Shown one piece after another: positions 7,993-14,872 of a stretch of DNA of 36,882 nucleotides. This DNA comes from JALNYB01 sp023230065 (lineage in GTDB: Archaea > Thermoplasmatota > Thermoplasmata > Methanomassiliicoccales > Methanomethylophilaceae). A program made the position numbers and the translations under genes. How positions within the stretch are numbered: position 1 is the stretch's first letter; each line of letters starts with the position of its first letter. Under the pieces are notes generated by a model, which ran no database searches, was not told the DNA's origin, and saw nothing but the letters and a program-made list of their open reading frames with translations. Location: contig JAVESW010000002.1 in NCBI GenBank assembly GCA_034006405.1, forward strand, positions 1-36,882. The letters run 5' to 3'.

Positions 7993-9502
7993 TAAGGGTG
8001 AGGTCATAGGTTTCATCGATATCGGAACGAATTCTGTTCATATACTCGTAGTGAAATTTTTCGAGGATTCAATGGGAACCCCCATCTTTCAAGATAAAGA
8101 AACTGTACGTTTAGGTCAGAATCTTTATAAGAGCGGTTACATCGACAGGGAGACCATTGATAAGACCAGACTAGTGATAACAAATTTCGTTCAGATATCC
8201 AAGAGCATGGGTGCGAAGAAAGTGATATCACTTGCTACATGTGCCGCGAGAGAGGCCACCAACAAAAAGGACCTTATGGATGCTTTCAAGATAGAAGGCA
8301 CAGAGGTCAAGATAATCTCTGGGTTGGAAGAAGCCAGACTTATAAGTCTCGGAGTATTTGGTCCAGAAGGTCCGACCCAACAGTGTCTTGAGATCGATAT
8401 CGGAGGCGGGAGTACAGAGATATCGCTTTGTAAAGGAAAAGAGGATCTTTATCTTGATAGTCTGAGCATGGGTGCAGTTAGGTTTGCATACGGGATAGGT
8501 ATCGATCAGAAATCTGCACTATCATTTCAGGATTATGATCATCTGAGAAGACAGGTAGATCTTTTATCCTATCGTACTTGCAGGAAGGTACGCGATCTCG
8601 GTTTCGAAAGGGCTTACGGTTCATCTGGTACACTTATTGCTTTGGCAGAGATGTGTGCCGCTAAAAGGGATGGAGACGCATCGTACATGATGTATTATGA
8701 GTTGGTGGAGCTTATGAAGGAACTCTATACCAAAAGTGAAGAGGATAGGAAAGGCGTCCTCGGTATGAATCCTTCAAGATCGGATATCATCGTTGCAGGT
8801 GGTGCCATAGCTGAAGAACTAATGTATCTTCTGGAGATAGATAGGTTGGAGATATCTCTAAACGGATTGAAACAGGGGATGCAGGTGGAATATCTTCTAA
8901 ACAATGGATATTCTGATTTTAACGTTAGGGAATCTTCCGTAAGGAATCTGGCGAACAGATGTCAGTATGATAAAGCACACGCAGAGACAGTGCAGAAGAA
9001 TTCTCTGCTTCTTTTCGATCGGATGAAAGAATTAGGGATTCATAAAATGGGTGATGATAAAAGAGAGCTTCTCTCCTATGCTGCTTTACTGCATGATATC
9101 GGTGAGTTCATAAGTTATGAGAAACATAATATCCATTCTTATATAATAATCACGAATTCTTTCCTTCCAGGCTTTACAAACGATGAATTGAAGATGATAG
9201 GATTGACATCCAGATTCCATCATAAGAAATTTCCAGACGCTCAGTCGAAATATTTCGTCAATATGGATTATAAAGATATCAAGAGTATCTTGGAATGTTC
9301 TATGATGTTGAAGATCGCCGATGTTCTCGATAGGCATCGCAATGGTTCGATAGACAAAGTGGAACTCAATCTGTCAGATGATGTTCTGATGATAGAACTG
9401 GGATCTGAACGCGATATCAGCATGGAGATATGGAAACTAAATTCTATAAGGGAAGATTTCAAGGGCGTTTTCGGATTGGATTTCAAGATCATAAGGTCCT
9501 GA
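7985..9502 (+). CDS. ppx: Exopolyphosphatase / GppA family phosphatase with C-terminal HD domain
   Basis: Ppx/GppA proteins remove phosphate from polyphosphate ends or hydrolyse pppGpp. From the ATG at 7985 the protein is 505 aa and begins MVDKGEVIGFIDIGTNSVH, with the ASKHA phosphate-binding DIGTNS at residues 12-17. The second phosphate loop EIDIGGGSTEIS and the YGSSGTL region follow. The C-terminal third contains an HD motif (His370-Asp371 in LLHDIGEF) and a later RFHHKK segment, as in HD-bearing Ppx enzymes. A longer reading from 7931 would lie wholly inside ppk and is rejected. The ATG overlaps the ppk stop, which points to polyphosphate as the substrate; activity on pppGpp cannot be excluded. 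Confidence 0.93.
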   Translation: MVDKGEVIGFIDIGTNSVHILVVKFFEDSMGTPIFQDKETVRLGQNLYKSGYIDRETIDKTRLVITNFVQISKSMGAKKVISLATCAAREATNKKDLMDAFKIEGTEVKIISGLEEARLISLGVFGPEGPTQQCLEIDIGGGSTEISLCKGKEDLYLDSLSMGAVRFAYGIGIDQKSALSFQDYDHLRRQVDLLSYRTCRKVRDLGFERAYGSSGTLIALAEMCAAKRDGDASYMMYYELVELMKELYTKSEEDRKGVLGMNPSRSDIIVAGGAIAEELMYLLEIDRLEISLNGLKQGMQVEYLLNNGYSDFNVRESSVRNLANRCQYDKAHAETVQKNSLLLFDRMKELGIHKMGDDKRELLSYAALLHDIGEFISYEKHNIHSYIIITNSFLPGFTNDELKMIGLTSRFHHKKFPDAQSKYFVNMDYKDIKSILECSMMLKIADVLDRHRNGSIDKVELNLSDDVLMIELGSERDISMEIWKLNSIREDFKGVFGLDFKIIRS

Positions 9503-10150
9503 TCATTTTAGGTGGGATGCATCACAGAACGGTTTGTTCTTTGATCTTCCGCATCTGCACAATGCAACGCGGTTCCTCAGTTCATATTGTTCATTGTTAG
9601 CTGAGATTATAGGTATTTCGCCTTTTACCCAAATAGGACCTATTGTCTTCACATCGTTGGTGACGGAAATCTCTTTTTTCAATATAGGTTCGATCTTTTC
9701 TCCGTTTATCACAAGAGTAAGGCTTCCGCCTGGACAATTTGCGCATTCCTGTTTCGCAACTTCTAAAGTTTTCTTATTTTTGATAGCAATTTCTATACGA
9801 GGATATGCATGGCAGAATCCTGCACCTGTACAGAGTATGTGTTTTTCCATCAATTTCACACCATCGCATCCTTCATGGATCAGACAACTGTCATTATACG
9901 GTTCGTCATCGGCTGTTTCAGTTCCGTCGAATTTGTTCACGTGTTCGCCGGAGCAGAACGGCATCGTGGAAGACTTTCCACATCTGCACAGGGCATAGAC
10001 CTCGTTCTGGTTGAATTTTTGTCCCTCCACCCATTTGATGGCTTTTCCCATTGCATCTATCTGGATGGATTCTTCTCTAAGGGGTATATTACCGAAGATC
10101 AAATAGGGGCCGTTCTTTTTGATAGTTATCTTGGCATTTTCGTCTGTCAT
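9503..10150 (-). CDS. Double CDGSH iron-sulfur protein
   Basis: Two CDGSH-type 2Fe-2S motifs are present: CRCGKSSTMPFCSGEH in the first half and CRCGRSKNKPFCDASH at the C-terminus, each with the C-x-C...C...H ligands. Between them is a cysteine-containing segment (CLIHEGCDG, CTGAGFCHAYPR, CANCPGGS) that resembles the ferredoxin-like middle part found in this microbial family. A role in electron transfer or Fe-S handling is likely; no partner is known. An in-frame ATG exists at 10180, but the TATA box at 10185-10195 predicts transcription from about 10164. The ATG at 10150 is therefore chosen, giving MTDENAKITIKKNGPYL (215 aa), which resembles family N-termini. Its stop codon abuts the ppx stop with no gap. 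Confidence 0.85.
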   Translation of the reverse strand: MTDENAKITIKKNGPYLIFGNIPLREESIQIDAMGKAIKWVEGQKFNQNEVYALCRCGKSSTMPFCSGEHVNKFDGTETADDEPYNDSCLIHEGCDGVKLMEKHILCTGAGFCHAYPRIEIAIKNKKTLEVAKQECANCPGGSLTLVINGEKIEPILKKEISVTNDVKTIGPIWVKGEIPIISANNEQYELRNRVALCRCGRSKNKPFCDASHLK

Positions 10151-10184
10151 GTCCTGTACCGTAAGGATAAATCTGTTCATTCAT

Positions 10185-10195
10185 TATTTATAAGG
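10185..10195 (-). promoter_or_regulatory. TATA box of the CDGSH gene
   Basis: On the minus strand this reads CTTATAAATAA. It lies only about 5 bases before the upstream ATG (10180) but about 40 before the ATG at 10150, which is why the shorter protein start is preferred. Confidence 0.6.
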
Positions 10196-10395
10196 GTAGT
10201 TTGAAAAGATATTTTGGAGAATAGGCGCAATGTCGATATTTTACGTACTTTTTCTAAAAATTAATGAATTAGTCCTAAATATGAAAAATCGATTTTCTGA
10301 TTTTCGATGATATTTAAATGAAAACGTTAAAAACCGTTAAAAAAATATTAATTTTTACAATGTTTCAAATATTGAAAAGAGCATCCTTGCATTAT

Positions 10396-10443
10396 AGCAG
10401 GGAGCGACCCCTTGCACACGGTTTCGACCTGTTGTTCCCTGCT
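10396..10443 (+). ncRNA. Orphan structured hairpin, candidate small RNA
   Basis: In the 440-base gap between the divergent CDGSH and nreA genes, AGCAGGGAGCGAC (10396-10408) pairs with GTTGTTCCCTGCT (10431-10443), a 13-bp stem with two G-U pairs. The loop holds a second small hairpin, GGT-TTCG-ACC (10420-10429). A T-rich stretch follows on the plus strand. TATA-like AAATATTA lies near 10343-10350. The hairpin precedes the nreA TATA (about 10479), so it is not part of that leader, and no plus-strand gene ends before it. The rest of the gap is AT-rich with a short direct repeat (CGTTAAAAA twice near 10325-10342). No known RNA family was recognised. Confidence 0.4.
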
Positions 10444-10594
10444 TCGAATATTTTGCTTTTCATTCTTTGACTGGTTTCATTTAAATTTGGTCTAAATCGT
10501 CTGTTAATTCTATGTAATAATCGTAAGGAGGTTTGCCTGAGCATCAAGGACAAAGGTTATTATCATTCAGTATTAACATGCAGTTTAGATCATC

Positions 10595-11869
10595 ATGGCG
10601 AATACATCATTCTTCGAGGAGATGGCCGAACGCAATGCGGCAACTAGTACTACTGGTTTATGTTCCATATGTAAAGGGTCCAGAAAACTCTGCGGCAAAG
10701 ATAGATGTCCTTTAATGATCAAATTCTATTCTCAGCAGAAGACAATGCCTTTGCTAGATGTCAAGGACCTTGTCGGATGCAGTCCACCAGCTGTCTTCGT
10801 GGGAAGATACGGTTATCCGAAGGTTGATATCGGACCTCTCGTGCCTCCGGAATTCGGAGACACTTCTATTTTGGACACGCCTGAAAGATGGTCTGGGAAA
10901 TCGATAGAAGATATTGTAGATATGAGATTCAGGTTGGTTCGCGGAAAATACAGGATCGATGCCACGAATTTCAAGACCGCGGGTAAGATAGTGAATAATA
11001 TTCAGGAACTCGCCCTTACAGAGAAGCCAGTGGAGGTTGAGGCCAATTTTAGACAGAGACCGTCAGGTCGCGTTATTCTGGATGATGAGGTGCAACCGTT
11101 CGGTCCTTCAGCCAGAATGGATGATATGAAGATGGGCAATGGAAGGTTCGAGCGGAATCTGGAGAAGAATTTCTATGATACGGACCTCCGTGCTACAGAA
11201 GCTGTTGTGAATGCTTACAAGAACGGAACGCTCATTTCAGAGATACAGAAAGCATTCTCAGTAGGTACCATGGGCGTCGATAAGAGAAGGCGGTTTGTAC
11301 CCACAAGATGGAGCATCACTGCCATAGACGATATCATAGGAAAGGATCTTCTGAAAGATACAAAGTATTTTCCTACTATAGACGATTACAGAGTATATCA
11401 GTGGGAGCAACTGGACAACAGATGGTGCATTATAATGATGCCCTGCACGTGGAGATACGAGCTCATAGAAGCCTGGTATCCGAATACGACATGGAATCCG
11501 ACAGGGCAGGATATCGATATCATCTCGGATCACGAATTCTATGAAGGCCGTTCAGAATATGCTCATATCGGTGGCTGTTATTATGCTGCAAGAATGGCAT
11601 CCAATGAACTTCTTTTGAAAGAGAGGAGAACAGCAGGCGTTCTTGTATGGAGAGAAGCTCATCCAGGATATGTGATGCCGGTAGGCGTTTGGAACGTCAG
11701 AGAGAACGTAAGGCAGGCTTTAGAAACAAAATGTGCTCATTATGATTCTTTAGAGGGTGCTTTGGCACATATAGATCGCGTGATGGATATCAAGCAGGAT
11801 ACATGGATCAAGAATTCAGGAGTACTGAAAGATTGGTTAATACAAAGGAGGATCGAGGATTATTACTGA
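10595..11869 (+). CDS. nreA: Archaeal DNA repair protein NreA
   Basis: Nre proteins are archaeal proteins linked to DNA damage repair through PCNA. The N-terminus carries a four-cysteine zinc-binding segment, CSICKGSRKLCGKDRCP. It is followed by conserved family text (VGRYGYPKVDIGPLVPP, then FKTAGKIV and VEVEANF). The last eight residues, QRRIEDYY (417-424), are an exact Q-x-x-I-x-x-aromatic-aromatic PCNA-interaction box at the extreme C-terminus, as in NreA. A TATA element (TTTAAATT near 10479-10487) implies a leader of around 85 bases. The radical SAM gene follows directly, so the pair may act together in repair. Confidence 0.92.
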   Translation: MANTSFFEEMAERNAATSTTGLCSICKGSRKLCGKDRCPLMIKFYSQQKTMPLLDVKDLVGCSPPAVFVGRYGYPKVDIGPLVPPEFGDTSILDTPERWSGKSIEDIVDMRFRLVRGKYRIDATNFKTAGKIVNNIQELALTEKPVEVEANFRQRPSGRVILDDEVQPFGPSARMDDMKMGNGRFERNLEKNFYDTDLRATEAVVNAYKNGTLISEIQKAFSVGTMGVDKRRRFVPTRWSITAIDDIIGKDLLKDTKYFPTIDDYRVYQWEQLDNRWCIIMMPCTWRYELIEAWYPNTTWNPTGQDIDIISDHEFYEGRSEYAHIGGCYYAARMASNELLLKERRTAGVLVWREAHPGYVMPVGVWNVRENVRQALETKCAHYDSLEGALAHIDRVMDIKQDTWIKNSGVLKDWLIQRRIEDYY

Positions 11870-11894
11870 TCTTATAGAATTTAATGATTCCAAT

Positions 11895-12638
11895 TTGTGG
11901 AATGGCCCATATCAGGTTGTAGAGTGTAAACGTGCTCTTTCACCTTCGGGTCTTCCGGGTATAGATTATGCTTTGAATCCATATGGCGGATGCGAGCATG
12001 GATGCATCTATTGCTACGCGCCGGAGGTGCTTCATACGGAGTGGAAGAACTGGAGGGTTGTCAGGGTACGTTCCAACATCCCTAATCGTTTGGCTAAGGA
12101 ATTATCTGGATTGAGTGGAACGATCGGTATCGGTACTGTGACGGATCCGTATCAATACGCAGAGAAGAGATTCCATCTGACTCAGATGTGTCTTGAGGTC
12201 CTCAAGGCTAAGGATATGCGCATACATGTGCATACCAAATCAGACTTGATTCTCAGAGACATAGGTCTTATTTCATCCATGAGAGGAGAGGTCGGCATCA
12301 CGGTCACAGGCATAGACGATAGATATTCTAAGGTCACAGAGCCTGGTGCGCCTCTTCCTGGAAAGAGATTGGATGCATTGAGACAGTTGACAGAGGCAGG
12401 TGTCAATACATACGCCCTTATCGGACCGGTGTTGGATCATCTCGAAGGTCATGAGAAGGAATTAATAGATGCCATAGTGTCAACAGGGACCAACAGAGTG
12501 TACATCGATTCTCTCAATATGAGGCCTTTGCTATCTGAAAGACTGAGCAGAATGAATATCTCGGGTTCGAATATCGTGAAAGAGAATATACGTGTAGCAT
12601 GCAGGTTGGAAGGTCTCGATGTTCGTGATGTGTTCTAA
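11895..12638 (+). CDS. Radical SAM protein, SplB-like (spore photoproduct lyase-related)
   Basis: The cluster motif GGCEHGCIYCYAP gives Cys33, Cys37 and Cys40 for a 4Fe-4S cluster that cleaves S-adenosylmethionine. The flanking text (ALNPYGGCEHGCIYCYAP, IGIGTVTDPYQ, HVHTKSDL) matches the SplB-related COG1533 group, whose members outside spores have no settled substrate. Coordinates use the TTG at 11895. However, the frame is open back to 11841, and AAAGGAGG (11844-11851) lies 7 bases before an in-frame ATT (11859) inside the end of nreA. The true start may be this ATT, adding 12 residues. Close coupling with nreA suggests a DNA-repair or nucleic-acid context, but this is inference. Confidence 0.82.
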   Translation: MWNGPYQVVECKRALSPSGLPGIDYALNPYGGCEHGCIYCYAPEVLHTEWKNWRVVRVRSNIPNRLAKELSGLSGTIGIGTVTDPYQYAEKRFHLTQMCLEVLKAKDMRIHVHTKSDLILRDIGLISSMRGEVGITVTGIDDRYSKVTEPGAPLPGKRLDALRQLTEAGVNTYALIGPVLDHLEGHEKELIDAIVSTGTNRVYIDSLNMRPLLSERLSRMNISGSNIVKENIRVACRLEGLDVRDVF

Positions 12639-12751
12639 AAGTTTTGATTTGAAAAAAACAAATAAAAACTACAAATTTGCTGTGCAGCAGAAATTATTTA
12701 TTTGTTATGTTATAATACGTTTATTGCAACCCAGATATGTGTCTGAGGTCT

Positions 12752-12798
12752 TTTCTAAAGTTATATGAAAAAGGTTTATTTTAGAAACCTTAATATAG
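12752..12798 (+). promoter_or_regulatory. Thermosome promoter with an upstream inverted repeat
   Basis: TTTCTAAA (12752-12759) and TTTAGAAA (12780-12787) are perfect 8-bp inverted arms with start points 28 bp apart. The second arm directly abuts the TATA element CTTAATATAG (12789-12798), where BRE and TFB would sit. Transcription is expected near 12820, giving a leader of about 20 bases. The arms are a candidate heat-shock regulator site. The preceding part of the gap (12639-12750) is AT-rich with nothing else evident. Confidence 0.5.
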
Positions 12799-12841
12799 AA
12801 GAACAAAATTACCCTAATCTATAGTTCAGGAGTATTTTCCT

Positions 12842-14476
12842 ATGTACGGAAACGGAAACCAACCAATCATAGTGCTTAAAGAAGGCACAGAAAGAAGCAA
12901 AGACAAAGAGGCTCAGTTTAACAACATCGCAGCCGCTAAAGCTGTTGCAGATGCAGTAAGATCTACACTCGGTCCAAAAGGAATGGACAAAATGCTCGTC
13001 AATACCATCGGTGACGTTGTTATCACAAATGATGGTGTAACGATATTAAAAGAGATAGATGTTCAGCACCCAGCAGCTAAAATGGTCGTTGAGATCGCAA
13101 AGACACAGGATACAGAATGCGGTGACGGAACCACAACCTCAGTCATTCTTGCAGGAGAACTCCTCAAACAGTCTGAGGAGCTCATAAATGCAAATGTTCA
13201 CCCTACAGTAATCACAAATGGATATAACATGGCAGCAGCAAAATCGATTGAGATCCTCAAAAGCATCGCGGTTGACGCGACAAAAGAGGATATTTTGAAG
13301 AAGGTTGCCATTACTTCACTTACTGGTAAATCAGTCGGAGAGGAAGAGAGCAAACTCGCAGATATCGTTGTAGAAGCATGTAAAGCCATAGAAGAGGACG
13401 GTAAGGTAGATACAAAGAACATCCGTCTTCAGAAGAAGGTCGGGGGTGTCATTGGCGATACTTACATGGTCCAGGGTGTAGTAATTGATAAAGAAGCAGT
13501 TCATTCACGCATGCCAAAGAAAGTCGAGAAAGCAAAGATCGCTCTCTTCTCATGCGGACTTGAGGTCAAAAAGACCGAGTTCGATGCTCAGATCCAGATA
13601 ACAGATCCATCATCAATGTCCTCATTCCTTGCAGAGGAAGAGAATGGCATGAAAGAGATCGTTGAAAAGATCAAAGATACAGGTGCAAATGTAGTGTTCT
13701 GTTCAAAAGCAATTGATGAACTTGTTCAGCACTATTTGGCAAAAGCTGGAATCCTTGGATACAGGAGACTCAAGCAGTCTGACCTCGAGGCTATTTCAAA
13801 GGCAACTGGCGCGAACATTGTCGGCGGACCTATGGAAATCACAAAAGCAGATCTCGGTTTGGCCGGATGCGTAGAAGAGAAACTCGTCGGAGAGGATGGA
13901 ATGGCATTCATTACAGGATGTAAGAACCCCAAGGCGATCACTATCTTCGTACGCGGTGGAACAGAACATGTTCTCGAGGAGATCGAGAGAGCTCTTAATG
14001 ATGCAATCCGTACCGTCGGTGTCACAATCGAAGATGGAAAGGTAGTTGCAGGTGCAGGTGCACCAGAGATTGAACTCGAACTTAGACTTTCAGAATATGC
14101 ATCATCTGTTGGCGGAAGAGAACAGCTTGCAATCGAGAAATTTGCAAAGGCAATGGAGATTATTCCATGGGCACTTGCCGAGAATGCAGGTATCGATTCA
14201 ATTGACAGCATCATCAAACTGAAAAACGCTCATGAAAAGCAGAAGAACGGAAAGTATTACGGAATCGATCTTGATACCGGAGAGGCCGTAGATATGCTCA
14301 AAATGAATGTTGTTGAGCCCCTCAGGGTCAAAGTTCAGGCAGTTAGTTCAGCAAACGAGGTAGCTAACATGATCCTTAGGATCGATGATGTTATCGCATC
14401 ACGCAGGTCGTCGTCACCTCCTCAGGGAGGAATGCCCGGCGGAATGCCCGGCGGAATGCCTCCTGGAATGATGTAA
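12842..14476 (+). CDS. ths: Thermosome subunit (group II chaperonin)
   Basis: The thermosome is the cytoplasmic ATP-driven double-ring folding chamber of archaea. The 544-residue protein has the N-terminal equatorial segment RSTLGPKGMDKMLV, the catalytic DTECGDGTTTSVILAGELL block with GDGTT, apical and intermediate domain text (VFCSKAIDELVQHYLAKAGI, GCKNPKAITIFVRGGTEHVL) and a second equatorial half with VVAGAGAPE. It ends in the typical flexible Gly-Met tail (GGMPGGMPGGMPPGMM). Other subunits may be encoded elsewhere. The gene is monocistronic, with its own promoter and a terminator hairpin after the stop. Confidence 0.97.
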   Translation: MYGNGNQPIIVLKEGTERSKDKEAQFNNIAAAKAVADAVRSTLGPKGMDKMLVNTIGDVVITNDGVTILKEIDVQHPAAKMVVEIAKTQDTECGDGTTTSVILAGELLKQSEELINANVHPTVITNGYNMAAAKSIEILKSIAVDATKEDILKKVAITSLTGKSVGEEESKLADIVVEACKAIEEDGKVDTKNIRLQKKVGGVIGDTYMVQGVVIDKEAVHSRMPKKVEKAKIALFSCGLEVKKTEFDAQIQITDPSSMSSFLAEEENGMKEIVEKIKDTGANVVFCSKAIDELVQHYLAKAGILGYRRLKQSDLEAISKATGANIVGGPMEITKADLGLAGCVEEKLVGEDGMAFITGCKNPKAITIFVRGGTEHVLEEIERALNDAIRTVGVTIEDGKVVAGAGAPEIELELRLSEYASSVGGREQLAIEKFAKAMEIIPWALAENAGIDSIDSIIKLKNAHEKQKNGKYYGIDLDTGEAVDMLKMNVVEPLRVKVQAVSSANEVANMILRIDDVIASRRSSSPPQGGMPGGMPGGMPPGMM

Positions 14477-14496
14477 GATCATACTAAACTTTAATT

Positions 14497-14516
14497 GAGG
14501 AGGGTCACTCCTCCTC
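14497..14516 (+). terminator. Terminator hairpin after the thermosome gene
   Basis: GAGGAG (14497-14502) pairs with CTCCTC (14511-14516), with one or two more pairs inside, 20 bases after the stop. T-rich sequence follows (TTAATTTTCATT). Confidence 0.65.
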
Positions 14517-14868
14517 ATTCATTAATTTTCATTCATATTGATTATTTTAGTCGTTTATGATTGTAATTCGTTTTAGAAATACTTCATTGATACGGGGCTT
14601 CTGAGAATCTTAATTAGGATTTTATTCTGTGATAACATGTTTTGTTGTCAAAAAGGATGATGTGTTCACATTTATCTTTTTAAATATATTGGAAAACGAT
14701 ACGGAATATCACCATACAATTTTTATACGTTAGTGTTAGAGAGTGCATATGGGTATAAACAGATTTTACGTCTGTACGATAGTTTTTATATTTGTATTGT
14801 AACGGGAGGATGAAATCAATCACATCTGTAGATGATATGGACGGATTATTTCACAGTGAGTGCTTATC
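14517..14868 (+). promoter_or_regulatory. Long upstream region of the DEAD-box helicase gene
   Basis: About 350 bases with no sizeable gene. Several TATA-like elements occur: TTTTTAAATATAT near 14678-14690, ATTTTTATACG near 14720-14730 and TTTTTATAT at 14783-14791. Depending on which is used, the helicase mRNA has a leader of about 55 to 160 bases, much longer than other genes here. Long leaders on archaeal DEAD-box helicase genes have been linked to cold response; that link is only an analogy here. Confidence 0.4.
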
Positions 14869-14872
14869 GTGA
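14810..14872 (+). CDS. Possible 20-codon leader ORF overlapping the helicase start
   Basis: ATG at 14810 opens a frame of 20 codons (MKSITSVDDMDGLFHSECLS) whose stop TGA (14870-14872) overlaps the helicase GTG start (14869-14871) as GTGA. GGGAGG lies immediately before the ATG, which is too close for a normal ribosome-binding site. If transcription starts from the nearest TATA (14783-14791), the first ATG would be missed, though an in-frame ATG at 14837 remains. The stop/start overlap suggests coupling; expression is unproven. Confidence 0.3.
   Translation: MKSITSVDDMDGLFHSECLS

Noticed and set aside
10151..10180. Upstream ATG for the CDGSH protein
   Set aside because: The TATA box lies only about 5 bases before it, so the mRNA should start after it. 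It remains possible if another promoter is used.
10533..10715. 60-codon frame starting at TTG with AGGAGG just upstream
   Set aside because: The spacing to the start is too short, the peptide has no domain character, and most of it overlaps nreA in another frame.
13732..14217. Long minus-strand frame inside the thermosome gene
   Set aside because: Antisense shadow of a strongly coding region, with Ser/Ile-rich low-information protein and no start signals.
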